This document shows positions 35,101 through 43,083 of a DNA stretch of 64,000 nucleotides, in pieces. This DNA is from Plumapathes pennacea (Eukaryota; Cnidaria; Anthozoa; Antipatharia; Myriopathidae). Position numbers and translations under genes: made by a program. The stretch's first letter is position 1; each line of letters opens with the position of its first letter. The stretch covers positions 17,320,167-17,384,166 of the forward strand of contig OZ038465.1 in assembly GCA_964036295.1 (NCBI GenBank). Reading direction: 5' to 3'. Below the pieces are notes generated by a model that was not told the DNA's origin, did not search any database, and saw nothing but the letters and a program-made list of their open reading frames with translations.

Positions 35101-38100
35101 ACCACTAATACAACTACAACTAGATAACTAACAACTATATTTTACAATTTTACATTCTTTTAGTGATCATGAAATGCTCTCTGGCAACCAAACCCGCTAT
35201 ACATGCAACATATCAAACAAACCAAACAAGGCCTTACGCTCTTGTGAAACTCCATCCAGTGACGTCAGGCTGCAAATGGTTAGTAAGTCGCAACCCCGTC
35301 AGGTCCCTAAACCGCGTCCCAACCCGGGGGAAAAAGCGAAAGCCTAACACCATCCACCCTGGACCTCTGGTCTATACCAGCAGACAAATCGGACCGCTCG
35401 AAGCTTTCGGCAAGCTTCTCGCCTTAAGAGTCCGATTTGCCGGGACGCAGGCTGGACACGTACCTGTGTTGCAAAATCGTTCTTTTCATCTCACTGCAAA
35501 GCAACAGAGCACATCTTCCCCCCAACCTATACACTATTCTCATCAGCAATATAAAAAGCTGCTGATACATCGTCGCTCGAAGTACGCTACAAGCCAGAGC
35601 ATAGACGTCTACGGGTGTGCTTCCAAAAAATGTTGATGATACTTTTCGTTTGAAGATAACCGTTCGGTTATCTTCGAGTGTTCTGTACGATCAAATTTTG
35701 CAAAATTAGAGGAAAAAACTTTGATCAATTTCTCAATAATAAAATTGACATTTTTCACTAGATGTGACGCTCTTTACTGAATTTTCCTTCGTTTCTATAA
35801 TTGTGTTTAGCAGGTCCAGCACACCATGACAAACGTCTACTGTTAATCTCATGATCACAGAAGCCAATCAAAAATTCTATAATGCTGCTGATACTATAAT
35901 ATATAAATATACCCAGAGAGATCCTTCCGGCTTGAGTTATGGCCGATAATAGGAGTTGCTTTGGCTCGCAGTGGTATACATATGGCCAAACTATATGGAT
36001 AGTCCAAGTCGCTGGAAACATCCTTTTCTTTGGGCACTAACAGAATAAACCAAGAGTGGAAAAGAATTGAGTGAGCTTGCTGTATATCTGATTTTCTATG
36101 GAACATCAAAATTTATTAACGGCAGGAAGTTCCTTAGTGCAAACACGGGTCATTAAGATGTCATGCGCAGTAAAGGGTCATGCGCAATGTTTTGTGTAAA
36201 CAGGCTACAGATGGAAGGGTACTGGAAATCTAGAAGGCATTGATAAACGTACCCCAAATGTTCATAGCTTGAAAAACTCTTGATTAGGATGGAATTTATG
36301 GCCTGTAGCTGGTTATTCCAGTAGCTCATGGGATCACCGAGAAGTAGCTAAAGTCGAAAAGAACGGGATTCATTTAAAGAAACCGTGCTTGGCTGTGTAC
36401 AAAAAGATAGCAAAAACAAGTGCAGGTAACATGGAGCAAGAAGTGAGAGAGAAGAATTAAATAGATGGAACAGGAAGTGAAAATGAAGAACGAATGGGTT
36501 CAGTGAGAAGTTAGAGGCTAGGAGCAGAAACAGGAAATGATAGACAAAAAGGAGACAGGATTAAAGAGATGAAACAGGAAGTGAGGGACAGAAAGCAGAC
36601 AGAAATAAATAGATGAAACAGGAAATGAGAAACAAAAAGGAGAGGAAACAAATAGATGAAACAGTAAGAGACAAGATGAAAATAGAATAGATGAAACAGG
36701 AAGTGAGAGACAGAAATAAATAGATGAAACAAGAAGTGAGAGACAAAAAGGAGAGAAAATAAATAGATGAATAAAAAAGTGAGAGACAAAAGCAAAGAGA
36801 AATAGATAGATAAAACAGGAAGTGATAGACAAAAAGTCGAAAGAAATAAATAGATGAAACAGTAATTGATAAACATAAAGCGGACAGAAATAAATAGACG
36901 AAACAGGGAGTGAGAGACCAAAAGGGGAGAGAAATAAATAAATGAAACCGGAAGTGAAAAACAAAAATGGACAGAAATAGAATAGAATATGAATCAAGAA
37001 GTGAAATACAAAATTAGACAAAAATAAACAGAAGGAAAAGGAAGTGAGGGAAAAAAACCAGATAGAAATAAATAGACAAAACAGGAAGTGAAATACAAAG
37101 AGGAACAAAAATAAACAGATGAAAGAGGAAGTAAAAGACAAAAAGCAGACAGAAATAGATCAAAGATGTAGTAGGACATGGAAAAACTTCAGAATTGGAG
37201 AGAATTAAATTTCTTACCAATAAATTTTCATAAGAGAGGGTGTCGGAAACTTAGTTCTAGCCTTTTATCTTCGCTTGTGCTCTGAAAAAAAAAAAAAAGA
37301 AAAGGTGAATCAATTGTTAAATATCGCTCGAATATTTAAAGTTCCACTTCAGGACCGGCAAAATTCTCCAGATTTTTTAGGAAATAATTCTTACCCGGGG
37401 TATCTTTTGCAGAAATACTACTGCGCTTGCTTCTATCTTGCTCCAATAAAACCATTCGTGTCCTGAAAAGAAGAAAGTTAAAATGAAACACGGAATATGG
37501 CGCGACTAAATATAGATTTGCGCTCGTGAAGATTTTTAGCTTATTTGAAGAAAGGGCCCAGTCGCACTGGGAAATTTAGTCGATAATAACTCAGCATCGA
37601 CAGCACTACGACGGCTTCCTAAATGTTTGGAAGCAACTTGCTGACATTTATTTCTGGCTGGCAAGCGCTGTTTGCACTTCAAATGTTGCAAATATCGATA
37701 TTTATGTCGTTGAAGTTACGAGTGCTAACGGAGCCAAAATTTACTCACCAGCAGATCCGGTTTCTGGAGGAAAACTCTCGATAACTAACTTCTGCTTCCA
37801 TTACGCTGCAATTCGAATATATCCCGCTGTGCCCTGAAAAGAAGAAAAACAGCAATGAAAAATAGAAATGGCGCGAATAAAGTATGTAAAAATTTGCACG
37901 CATCAAGATTTAAAAGTTTTGGAAGATAAATTCTCACCAGTGGACAGTCCAAAGGCAAAACTTTTGGATATTCTGCTGGCATTTGGCTCCGATACTGTCT
38001 GCCACGTGCATGAAAGAAGAAAAACTAAGTGAAGCGAATGGCGATTTGCATGTCGTCAAGATTTTCAGATTCCACGTGAGGAAATATTCTCGTGCACCAA

Positions 38101-38650
38101 GGAAAACGTTCATGAGGGAGATCTTGGCAGCAGAAGCAACAGTTCTGAACCATTATCTCCTTCTGTGTCTTGCAAAGAATCAGTAAGGCTACTGGATATT
38201 TTATGAGCTTCGAGGTTCGAATACTCGAACTCAGCGACTCAATCTGAAAAGAAATGGAAGTATTACTACAAATCAGCCAGGTAAATCAGCCGTAATTTCC
38301 ATAATTATTCGACGCCGAAACAGCTGCATTCAATTTTTAGCCTTTTTCTGGTCACAAACTAGAGAAAAGAAAGAATAAAAGTAAACCGCCTTGTTTCAAA
38401 GTTTTGCCGTTCGGAACAACACATTTCGCCGCAACTTGCAACTTTTCTTCCGAGTACCGGAAATTTAGAACTAGCATAACCTTGAGTGAAAGCTGAAAAT
38501 TTTCCCGAATGAAGCAGCTTTTTAGACGAGAATTGTTGTAAAAGTACGGCGAAAAGTTCGGTAGATCTTACCTGGACAACAGCTAATCTTTAATTGACTG
38601 AATCGCAAACGCGCGGATATTCGTATTTCGCGCCGTGACCGGCCCTGGCT
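19362..38650 (-). CDS. Ig-domain transmembrane receptor gene (multi-exon, partly decayed)
   Basis: Reconstructed on the minus strand from splice sites and phase. A possible 5' exon (about 38650-38572) is followed by small exon-like modules (38243-37395), three tandem exon cassettes, Ig exons 4 to 1 (24317, 23722, 22968 and 21452 downwards) and a transmembrane exon (19460-19362). The Ig exons start after phase 1 and leave at phase 1, the usual arrangement for shuffled Ig modules. Cassette exon c also leaves at phase 1 and can join any Ig exon. The arrangement implies a single-pass surface receptor, perhaps for adhesion or recognition. Ig3, Ig4 and cassette 1 carry disabling mutations. No signal-peptide exon and no cytoplasmic exon were identified. 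The gene's continuity over 19 kb is inference. Confidence 0.55.
19565..19790. mobile_element. MITE with GATTAAGCTAATCC-type ends
   Basis: The left end 'gttgttcgaagcccgattaa' pairs imperfectly with the right end 'cctttgaacaac'. The inner 'ctaatccaggattaa' pairs with 'gctaatccagaattag'. The same family occurs at 26892-27131. It lies in the intron between the transmembrane and Ig1 exons, or just beyond. Confidence 0.6.
19795..20967. other. Intronic sequence with poly-C and (TA)n tracts
   Basis: Holds a G-rich stretch (19800-19830), a C24-type homopolymer (20310-20334) and a TA repeat (20498-20522). No exon recognised. This is intron between Ig1 and the transmembrane exon. Confidence 0.5.
20968..21183. 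mobile_element. MITE of the TAACCCTTTCACTCC family
   Basis: The left end 'taacccttccactcctgag' pairs with the right end 'aggactgaaagggttaa'. It abuts the donor of exon Ig1. A second copy at 52941-53147 has better-preserved ends. Confidence 0.65.
21192..21452 (-). CDS. Ig1 exon, I-set-like domain, intact
   Basis: A 261-nt exon with acceptor 'cactaacag' and donor gtaagtgc, entering after phase 1 and leaving at phase 1. It encodes one Ig domain: first Cys in LECNVTGNPAP, Trp in IKWTKG and second Cys in TYYCTATNGIG. Several N-linked glycosylation sequons are visible. This is the membrane-proximal Ig domain and joins in phase to the transmembrane exon at 19460. Confidence 0.85.
21832..22360. mobile_element. 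MITE with TTAAAGTGCCTATAAG termini
   Basis: Termini 'ttaaagtgcctataagcctt' and 'aaggcttataggcactttaa' are inverted and about 85 bp long, extending into 'tatgaaagtaggaagt'. Flanking TA suggests a TA target duplication. It lies in the Ig2-Ig1 intron and has no coding capacity. Confidence 0.8.
22705..22968 (-). CDS. Ig2 exon, intact
   Basis: A 264-nt exon after acceptor 'tttaaaacag' with donor gtaagtc, phase 1 to 1. It encodes PPSLDVINPENQTVTEG, the first Cys in LFCNVTTAEPEP, Trp in ITWKNL and the second Cys in SQYMCIVDNG. A complete Ig domain with the expected C-W-C pattern and sequons. It joins exon Ig1 through a split codon giving Tyr. Confidence 0.85.
23120..23343. mobile_element. Fold-back MITE in the Ig3-Ig2 intron
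   Basis: The ends pair 'gatacgcatgcgcgcgc' with 'gcgcgcgcatgcgcatc'. The arms continue through 'ttggtcgaatcttga' and 'tttgaaatccaa' to a short GC-rich centre. Outer ends are 'taaggg' and 'cccctt'. No transposase. Confidence 0.75.
23471..23722 (-). pseudogene. Ig3 exon with nonsense codon at the first canonical Cys
   Basis: Acceptor ('gttttag') and donor (gtaagt) are intact and the phase is 1 to 1. The frame matches Ig4: DGVHPQNKT near the start, VTWKKL for the core Trp and LYQCTADNGVG for the second Cys. At the first cysteine, where Ig4 reads CAC TGT, this exon reads CAC TGA. Inclusion would end translation. Skipping would keep the frame because the exon is symmetric. It is closely related to Ig4, so the pair arose by local duplication. 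Confidence 0.8.
24057..24317 (-). pseudogene. Ig4 exon with two nonsense codons
   Basis: A 261-nt exon with acceptor 'gttttag' and donor gtgagt, phase 1 to 1. The first Cys is intact (NFHCNSTALP). The core Trp codon is TGA (Ig3 has TGG) and the Tyr two residues before the second Cys is TAG (Ig3 has TAT). It can contribute only if skipped. Surrounding intron sequence is also duplicated with Ig3: 'tgactctcatagcctcc' and 'tgactctagtaacctcc' follow the respective exons. Confidence 0.8.
25216..25620 (+). other. Conserved open frame inside the cassette (copy 3)
   Basis: An open frame of about 134 codons beginning MIMKCSLATKPAIHATYQ. Counterparts are at 29351-29839 (162 codons) and 35163-35636 (157 codons). 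All share HPVTSGCKWLVSRNPVRSL. It lies antisense to the receptor gene, in intron sequence. Conservation may only reflect recent duplication. No family recognised. Confidence 0.25.
26017..26145 (-). CDS. Cassette 3 exon c
   Basis: Acceptor 'attctgttag', 129 nt, donor gtatat. Enters after phase 1 and leaves at phase 1. It encodes PKEKDVSSDLDYPYSLAI, then CVPLRAKATP and on to RISL. No domain family recognised. The exit phase lets it join any Ig exon. Copy 2 (30139-30267) differs at a few residues. Confidence 0.6.
26366..26459 (-). CDS. Cassette 3 exon b
   Basis: Acceptor 'gacttcag', 94 nt, donor gtacgt. Only one frame is open, entering at phase 0 and leaving at phase 1: VFPADPMSHWIIRQQARN, then STLLKSFSDNNIW. 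It connects in frame to exon c. Unknown extracellular segment with one sequon. Confidence 0.6.
26632..26677 (-). CDS. Cassette 3 exon a
   Basis: A 46-nt micro-exon with acceptor 'cgcttcag' and donor gttagt. The frame compatible with exon b reads SVPGFVDFQLSSTKL, needing 2 nt from the preceding exon. A second possible acceptor 12 nt upstream would give the same phase. Copy 2 is at 30725-30770. Exon a is missing from copy 1. Confidence 0.5.
26892..27131. mobile_element. MITE with GGGCCCGGTTTTTC termini, absent from cassette 2
   Basis: The left end 'gggcccggtttttcaaagc' pairs with the right end 'gctttcgaaaaaccgggcc'. The inner 'ggctaatcctggattag' pairs with 'taatcctggattagc'. The paralogous position in cassette 2 (about 30978) is uninterrupted, so insertion followed the cassette duplication. 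Confidence 0.8.
27280..28660 (+). repeat. GTT-rich tandem array, about 300-330-bp units
   Basis: Units begin near 'gtgtccttcaattgttgga' (27289, 27947, 28270, 28560, with a variant at 27593). Each holds 'cttctttcttgcttggtc', 'gccattactggcacctcc' and then a (GTT)n tract. Further units lie at 31140-32005 and 34160-34600. Translations give Val, Leu or Cys runs and are not proteins. Confidence 0.8.
30139..30267 (-). CDS. Cassette 2 exon c
   Basis: 129 nt, same phases and splice sites as cassette 3 exon c. Differences include DVYIDLDY for DVSSDLDY and DYNSNQ for DHNSNQ. Fully open. Confidence 0.6.
30483..30576 (-). CDS. Cassette 2 exon b
   Basis: 94 nt, acceptor 'cttcag', donor gtacgt, reading VFPSDPMSHWIIRQKARN and then STLLKSFSDNNIW. 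Differs from copy 3 at two residues. The splice sites are conserved. Confidence 0.6.
30725..30770 (-). CDS. Cassette 2 exon a
   Basis: 46-nt micro-exon identical in reading to cassette 3 exon a (SVPGFVDFQLSSTKL), with acceptor 'cgcttcag' and donor gttagt. Confidence 0.5.
31140..32005 (+). repeat. GTT-rich tandem array, continued
   Basis: Units start at about 31140, 31400, 31657 and 31985. The last is interrupted by a LINE after 'gacggact' and resumes at 34160. Confidence 0.8.
32006..34159 (-). mobile_element. 5'-truncated CR1-like LINE inserted in the GTT array
   Basis: A minus-strand non-LTR element of 2.15 kb. Its 3' end is a (TTA)n tail (32006-32045 on this strand). Its 5' end lies within the connection between endonuclease and reverse transcriptase. 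Flanks carry 'ggact' on both sides (32001-32005 and 34160-34164). The same repeat unit at 28278 is uninterrupted, which fixes both ends. An A-rich tract (32094-32132) lies in its 3' UTR. Confidence 0.9.
32400..34147 (-). pseudogene. LINE reverse transcriptase, one internal stop
   Basis: A single reading frame runs from about 34147 to 32400, broken by one TAA at 33435-33437. Motifs in order: NYRPITILP, FGFRPKLST, FLDLSKAFDTVDH, GVLQGSVLGPLLFLIYVNDL, catalytic SLYADDTVIY, then FKYLGVTL and the C-terminal WQPLYARR region. This is the reverse transcriptase of a CR1/Jockey-type LINE. The endonuclease is missing because of 5' truncation. One stop in about 580 codons suggests a fairly recent insertion. 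Confidence 0.92.
35913..36036 (-). pseudogene. Cassette 1 exon c, frameshifted by a 5-nt deletion
   Basis: 124 nt instead of 129. Relative to copies 2 and 3 five bases are missing after 'ccggcttga', which shifts the frame after KATPIIGHNS. Splice sites remain. Confidence 0.75.
36253..36347 (-). pseudogene. Cassette 1 exon b, diverged with a 1-nt insertion
   Basis: 95 nt instead of 94. The frame opens LLLGDPMSYWNNQLQ and diverges from VFPADPMSHWIIRQQ. An extra base before the donor changes the exit phase to 2, and joining to exon c then meets a TAG. The acceptor 'gactttag' and donor gtacgt persist. Confidence 0.65.
36440..37175. repeat. GAAA-rich minisatellite
   Basis: Irregular 33-58-bp units built from 'aaatagatgaaacaggaagt' and 'gagagacaaaaagg'. 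The complementary strand gives long Phe/Leu/Ser frames that are composition artefacts. It abuts the truncated end of cassette 1. Confidence 0.85.
37395..38243 (-). other. Four tandem exon-like modules
   Basis: Minus-strand segments with acceptors resembling 'tcttcttttcag' and donors of the gtgagt/gtaaga type: 38098-38243 (146 nt, weak donor gtgcac), 37938-37998 (61 nt), 37749-37833 (85 nt) and 37395-37462 (68 nt). Intron sequences downstream of each align, sharing 'atttgca.gc.tcaagatt', so the modules arose by tandem duplication. A phase-consistent reading through the last three exists (TVSEPNASR; HSGIYSNCSVMEAEV; TRMVLLEQDRSK) but the first does not fit. They may be N-terminal exons of the Ig receptor or relics. 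Confidence 0.35.
38572..38650 (-). other. Putative first exon of the Ig receptor gene
   Basis: A strong minus-strand donor, GTCCAG/gtaagatc, lies at 38571/38572, downstream of a CpG-containing stretch. No ATG opens a long frame, so it would be non-coding. The 328-bp intron leads to the acceptor at 38243. Confidence 0.35.
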
Positions 38651-38720
38651 TCTTCATTGGCTGAAATTTCGCGCTTTTGCTGTTTGTAGGTTGCATGACC
38701 CAGCGCGAGGCGGGAATAAG
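38600..38720 (-). promoter_or_regulatory. Promoter candidate with CCAAT and E2F-like sites
   Basis: 'attgg' at 38656-38660 is an inverted CCAAT. 'tttcgcgc' at about 38667 and 'ggcgggaa' at about 38709 are E2F-like, and 'tttcgcgcc' lies near 38628. The cluster lies upstream of the donor at 38571 in the minus direction. Confidence 0.35.
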
Positions 38721-39224
38721 GTAAACTACGTCATTCTAGATTGCAAGGAGAAAACGAAGATCAATTATGCAGGTCTACAAGAATCGAGAGAAAATACATG
38801 TTATTTCATTCATTGCCATCCCCATAACCCTTGCATAAGGTTAAATGTCCTATTATATTGCATCTCTGGCAAAGATCTGTTGCCAGCACAGCTGTCATTT
38901 CAAAATGTTCTTTGAAAACCATGTAGGGAAAAATATTGACATTTTATGCTGGGCTTGCAAAGCTGGTTAAATCCTCAATTCTTACAACTCATACAATACT
39001 GTCTTGTAAATGCCCTGGTGGGTTTATTTAGTCCTCCTTATTTACTTAATACACTGCATGCTATCAAAGGAAATAAACTATCTATCTATTTATGTACGTT
39101 TTCACCTTAAATGGTTTGGGAGATTTGTATTCTGAGCACAGGCTGAGTAAAAGATTAAAGGGACATGTACTGATCAACTGGACCTGAGAAACTCAAATAT
39201 AATATAATATATATTATTGTGGTA
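38721..39224. other. No recognised feature
   Basis: AT-rich intergenic sequence without supported exons or structured repeats. Confidence 0.4.
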
Positions 39225-39520
39225 AAATGCCCCTCAAAATTTTGGGTAGAGACCTTTTTCAGACCAAAACATATGAGTTTTTCTTTTTACTATTTTAGAC
39301 CTAACTTCCAAAATTCTCCGTTTTCAGATTTGATTAGAAAACACTTAACCCTATTTCACACCTAAATATAAAAGATGTGTTCACTATTTCAGCTCAACGT
39401 CAAAGCAAACACATATAAAGAGACAAAATCAACACCTATTCAGACTAAAATGCTTGACAATGATACCTTTTGGGGCAGCACATGCCATATCTATATGGCT
39501 TATATGTAGGAGTACCCTAC
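39225..39520. mobile_element. Diverged 'ccctatttcagac' MITE-like repeat
   Basis: Same order of motifs as 9463-9770: 'cctcaaaattttggg', several 'tatttca.acc' units, 'gataccttttgggg' and 'aggagtaccc'. It is strongly diverged, so older. Confidence 0.6.
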
Positions 39521-39578
39521 ACTAATACCTATATATATGGGCATGCAGAGATACAAAATATATGTACAAAATTTAACT

Positions 39579-39866
39579 TCGAGTGTTCATCTGAATATCT
39601 CACAAGTGAGCTAATTAAATGAATGAGATATCAAGATGAACACGAGGAGATAAATTTCATATCTCCAAGCGTCCATGTATTAATCTGTTTATTTCATAAA
39701 CTCTGGTAATAATATAAAGAGATTTCCGCCACTAAGAAATGTGAAACATGCAAGGTCGCTGCTTGGCTGTTAACACACATAAAAATATCGTATTTTTACA
39801 TGGTGTTTAGATATGACATTTCTCAGTGGTGGAAATCTCTTTATCACACCAGAGTTTATGTAATAA
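39579..39866. repeat. Two nested fold-back sequences
   Basis: 'cgagtgttcatct' (39579) pairs with 'agatgaacacg' (39633). 'cataaactctggt' and 'agagatttcc.ccact' (39696-39735) pair with 'agtggtggaaatctct' and 'accagagtttatg' (39825-39862). Probably a MITE of the fold-back type. Confidence 0.6.
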
Positions 39867-39869
39867 AAC

Positions 39870-41000
39870 AATTTATATTATGGACCCTTGTCAAACATTA
39901 CACTCATGAGAAACCTCCAAATAAGCATTCAAGTAAATATTCATTCAACTGTGTTTGCAATATGGTTGTAAATAAACCAATCATGAGTGATCAGGGCTGC
40001 CCCACATGTGCAGTTTGCTGACTGTCTCAAATAGTAGGGAAGGTTAATTGAGGTTATGCTCGCAGAATGTCAAAATTACTGTTCCATGAACAACATAGCA
40101 CCACTGAAAAAGATACAGCTATGCAAAAAACATAAACATTGATGTTTTGGCTGCTCTGCTTCATATGCTTGAGCCAACCAAGAATGTCACATAATTGTAG
40201 ACCTGAAAAAAGAAAAAAAAAAAAAAAAATGCATGCTGTGTGACTTGATGCATGATTTGTGGAATCAAGTCTTTAGTAACCTGCAGCTAGTGTATGGATT
40301 TTCTACTTCTGTTATGGGACTAAGATATTAAATTTGTTGATTGTATGCATACAATATTGTAATTGGATTATATTTTTATTTATTGTGTCTGCAATGACAG
40401 TGAGCTGACAACTGCACTAGGAATGCTGGGTTCTTTCACACAAAAAAAAGTTATCTACAGTTAGCCAACTAACCCACCCTGGGCCCCTTTCGCTGGGAGA
40501 TGCTGTCATGCTACAAAACATTGGAAATGCCCCAACCCCCAGCCTGAGGCTTAAAGAACAAAGTTGGAGTCTTCTTATGTTGCAGTTAAAAAAATCCAGC
40601 CCCACGCACTGTGGCAAAAGCAAAACTTTTTGGGCAACAAGCTTCAAATAAGATGACCTAAATAGATAGGGCTGCAGTGAAATATACATGTACATCCTAG
40701 CTGAAGTTAGGGGGTGATTACATGAGACAAGTATTGTACAACCTCAGACCAGTCTCCATATGAATTACTTGTTTCTGTTTACACAAGACTGACTGTGGAA
40801 CCGGTTCGTTGATTTGTTGAACCATAGTTTATACTAGTCTCATGTATAGTCACTGCCTTAAAGACAGCAAGCTCAGTACAAATGGCCTACTAGTAATTAC
40901 CAATGCCCCGACCTTGGGCATGGTTTTATATCAAATCCAGCTCAAAAATCCCATGTCTGCACTGGGGGAAAGGGTTAAGTTGACTTGTGCATTAGAGACC
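39870..41000. other. No recognised feature
   Basis: Contains a short poly-A tract near 40213. No exon or structured repeat recognised. Confidence 0.4.
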
Positions 41001-41444
41001 AACAGTTAAAATATCAACCGCAGAAGTGGAGATGAATAGTGCCACTTCAGCAAAGTTAATATCCGCCTCTATTCATTGACAACTGAGTTGAAAAATAATT
41101 GTTTTAGTAATTAATCTGTATATAGCAGCTATTTTTATTTTCTGACAAAAATGGAAAAAGGCAGGTTCATGCACGAGACTGCTTCACTAGAAGCTGTCAG
41201 AGGTGCTACATGTTATATTCCGAGATTGACTAGGAGCCAATAATAACATGCAAAAAAACACTATTCACTATTAGACCCCTTCACGGATCTGAATGCATGA
41301 TGGTTAATCAGGGCAAATAAACTGCACATACTTTCGTCTTTCTGATCGGTGGAGCTCCGCAGCATTCCAAAATGTCATTTTCAAGATTTCAATAGTTTTA
41401 GATTTTGAGCAATTTCACTGTTTAACCGAGACTTTTTGCACGCG

Positions 41445-41850
41445 TCACCGCCATGTTTCTTTCTTCGTGCCGTGATTACCCTTCATGCATTCAAATCCAT
41501 CTAGTGTTGTCATGAATTTAGACAGACGTTCCATATCATAGTTATGGTCTATTTCTTCATCGCCTGTATAAAATGAGAAAAATACAAGCGCTAGCTTACC
41601 TCTTGCCAAATGAAGTCTTGAGGAACCATGCCTCACTGATTTCTGCATGGTCTCAGGCGTATGTATGTATGACAACAGCCGAGACCAAAAGCGTCTGTAT
41701 TGAGCATCACTTTACAGACTGTCTGAATTCCTTTCCAGGTGTCTCTAGTTGTTGATTTAGCAGCTTTAACAGCCGATTCCAACCGTTTTTGGTCGTCACA
41801 CAGTTCCAGTGCGTGTATGGATACTTCATGTATGTCAACTTTAGAATATT
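41445..41850 (-). pseudogene. Coding-like relic of unknown family
   Basis: Two minus-strand stretches look coding but are in different frames. One is near 41660-41850 (ALELCDDQKRLESAVKAA, then KSTTRDTWKGIQTVC). The other is 41445-41675 (SVRHGSSRLHLARG and DEEIDHNYDMERLSKFM, ending KKETWR and stop). Between the last two pieces are gtaagc and 'tttatacag' signals only 36 nt apart, too short for a normal intron. Best explained as a decayed gene or repeat fragment. Confidence 0.3.
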
Positions 41851-42087
41851 CCGCTGAGTAGCATGTATGCCTGGCTCATTTCTGGTATCCAGGCCCGCGG
41901 CCCGGGCCCGGGCCCGGTTGTTAAAAAAAGGATAGCGCTATTCACCGGATAAGTCCGCTATCTACTCTCTGAACAACGGGGGCCTGAGCGCCTTTGGCCA
42001 AAAAACCTGGCCAGTCTGGAGAGGCTTTTAATGAGTTTATAAATGCGATCGGAGCGTTACTTTTATGATCCGAGCTTGCATAAAACA

Positions 42088-42342
42088 TTTTTAAGCTCGC
42101 GTTCAGCACGAAGTGCTGAAAAGCGAAGCTTCATGCGATCCAGTCGACTGGAATGTGTCCCGGTGCTGTCAACAATGGATTCCAAATATGGAAGTCGTAG
42201 TTCAACACCCAATTTGGGCAGTATCGATATTACCGACAACGCAACAAAATCGAGAACGCGATCGTCGAAGTAGTTTTTGCTGTGGCATTTTTAAGCGTCC
42301 CACCTTATTGCAGTTAAGACTGTGTCAGTCAGTCCGTTATGC
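42088..42342 (+). repeat. Small-ORF repeat (copy 2 of 4)
   Basis: Same element as 14924-15180. Relative to that copy it has 3 extra bases in the frame (RSSTPNLG versus RSVPNLG), so the frame is preserved. Ends in the CAGT repeat before the heptamer array. Confidence 0.7.
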
Positions 42343-42360
42343 TGGAGAGAAGTTAACGTG

Positions 42361-42974
42361 CTAGTTGCTAGTTGCTAGTTGCTAGTTGCAATTTGCTAGT
42401 TGCTAGTTGCAATTTGCTAGTTGCTAGTTGCTAGTTGCGATTTGCTAGTTGCTAGTTGCTAGTTGCTAGTTGCTAGTTGCTAGTTGCGATTTGCTAGTTG
42501 CTAGTCCTTTAACCTGAATACGATGACCTTTGTGTGACACAATTCACGAATCGAACATAAACGTCCCCGTTGTCACCTCTTTAATGGACTTTTGACAGGT
42601 GTGACAGACTCCTGAACTGTCTAGTACCAGAGACCTTTTCCCATAAACTAGAAACTACTCAAACTATAAGCTAGAAACTCAGTTGATCCTAGCCTGCGTA
42701 GCAAGCGTTAGAGCTGCTGGGACTTTTTCGATTTATGACTGTGCGAGAATTGGGGCGAGCGCAAAAATGTAGTTGAGGGGGGAGGGGAGAGGAGAAAAAG
42801 GAACAATCGAGGATTGTGTACCAGTCCTGTTTATTGACAGCTTAGTTTCTTTGTCTCTTTTACAGTCTAATTCACAATCGCCTTGTGCAAATTCTTAGAT
42901 AACACTTAGCTCCCATTACAGATGGACAGTTGCCACCGCTCTACTTAGGTAATATTTTCCATTTCCATTTGACT

Positions 42975-43050
<76 letters not shown>

Positions 43051-43083
43051 TATTATTATCGCAACTAGCAACTAGCAACTAGC
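42361..43083. mobile_element. Element-like unit bounded by inverted heptamer arrays
   Basis: The left array (42361-42504) consists of CTAGTTG units with a few 'aatttg'/'gatttg' variants. The right array (43061-43083) is the same heptamer in inverse orientation (CAACTAG). Between them are a 473-bp unique core and a (TTA)n tract (42978-43059). The arrangement mimics terminal inverted repeats made of tandem heptamers. The second copy (62698-63537) keeps it with different array lengths. No target duplication found. Confidence 0.6.

Larger units (their letters stand above)
34160..36435 (-). repeat. Exon cassette copy 1 (decayed)
   Basis: The resumed GTT array (34160-34600) leads into a third cassette with an open plus-strand frame at 35163-35636 and exons c and b. 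Similarity stops at about 36435, before exon a, where a GAAA-rich minisatellite begins. Confidence 0.8.

Noticed and set aside
36511..37220. Hydrophobic Phe/Leu/Ser frames up to 207 codons on the minus strand
   Set aside because: They are the complement of a GAAA-rich minisatellite with irregular units, not a membrane protein.
41590..41640. 36-nt intron between gtaagc and tttatacag
   Set aside because: Too short for a normal spliceosomal intron; the frame reads through it.
42361..42504. Regular short repeats that superficially resemble a CRISPR array
   Set aside because: Seven-base units with no spacers in a eukaryotic context: a minisatellite.
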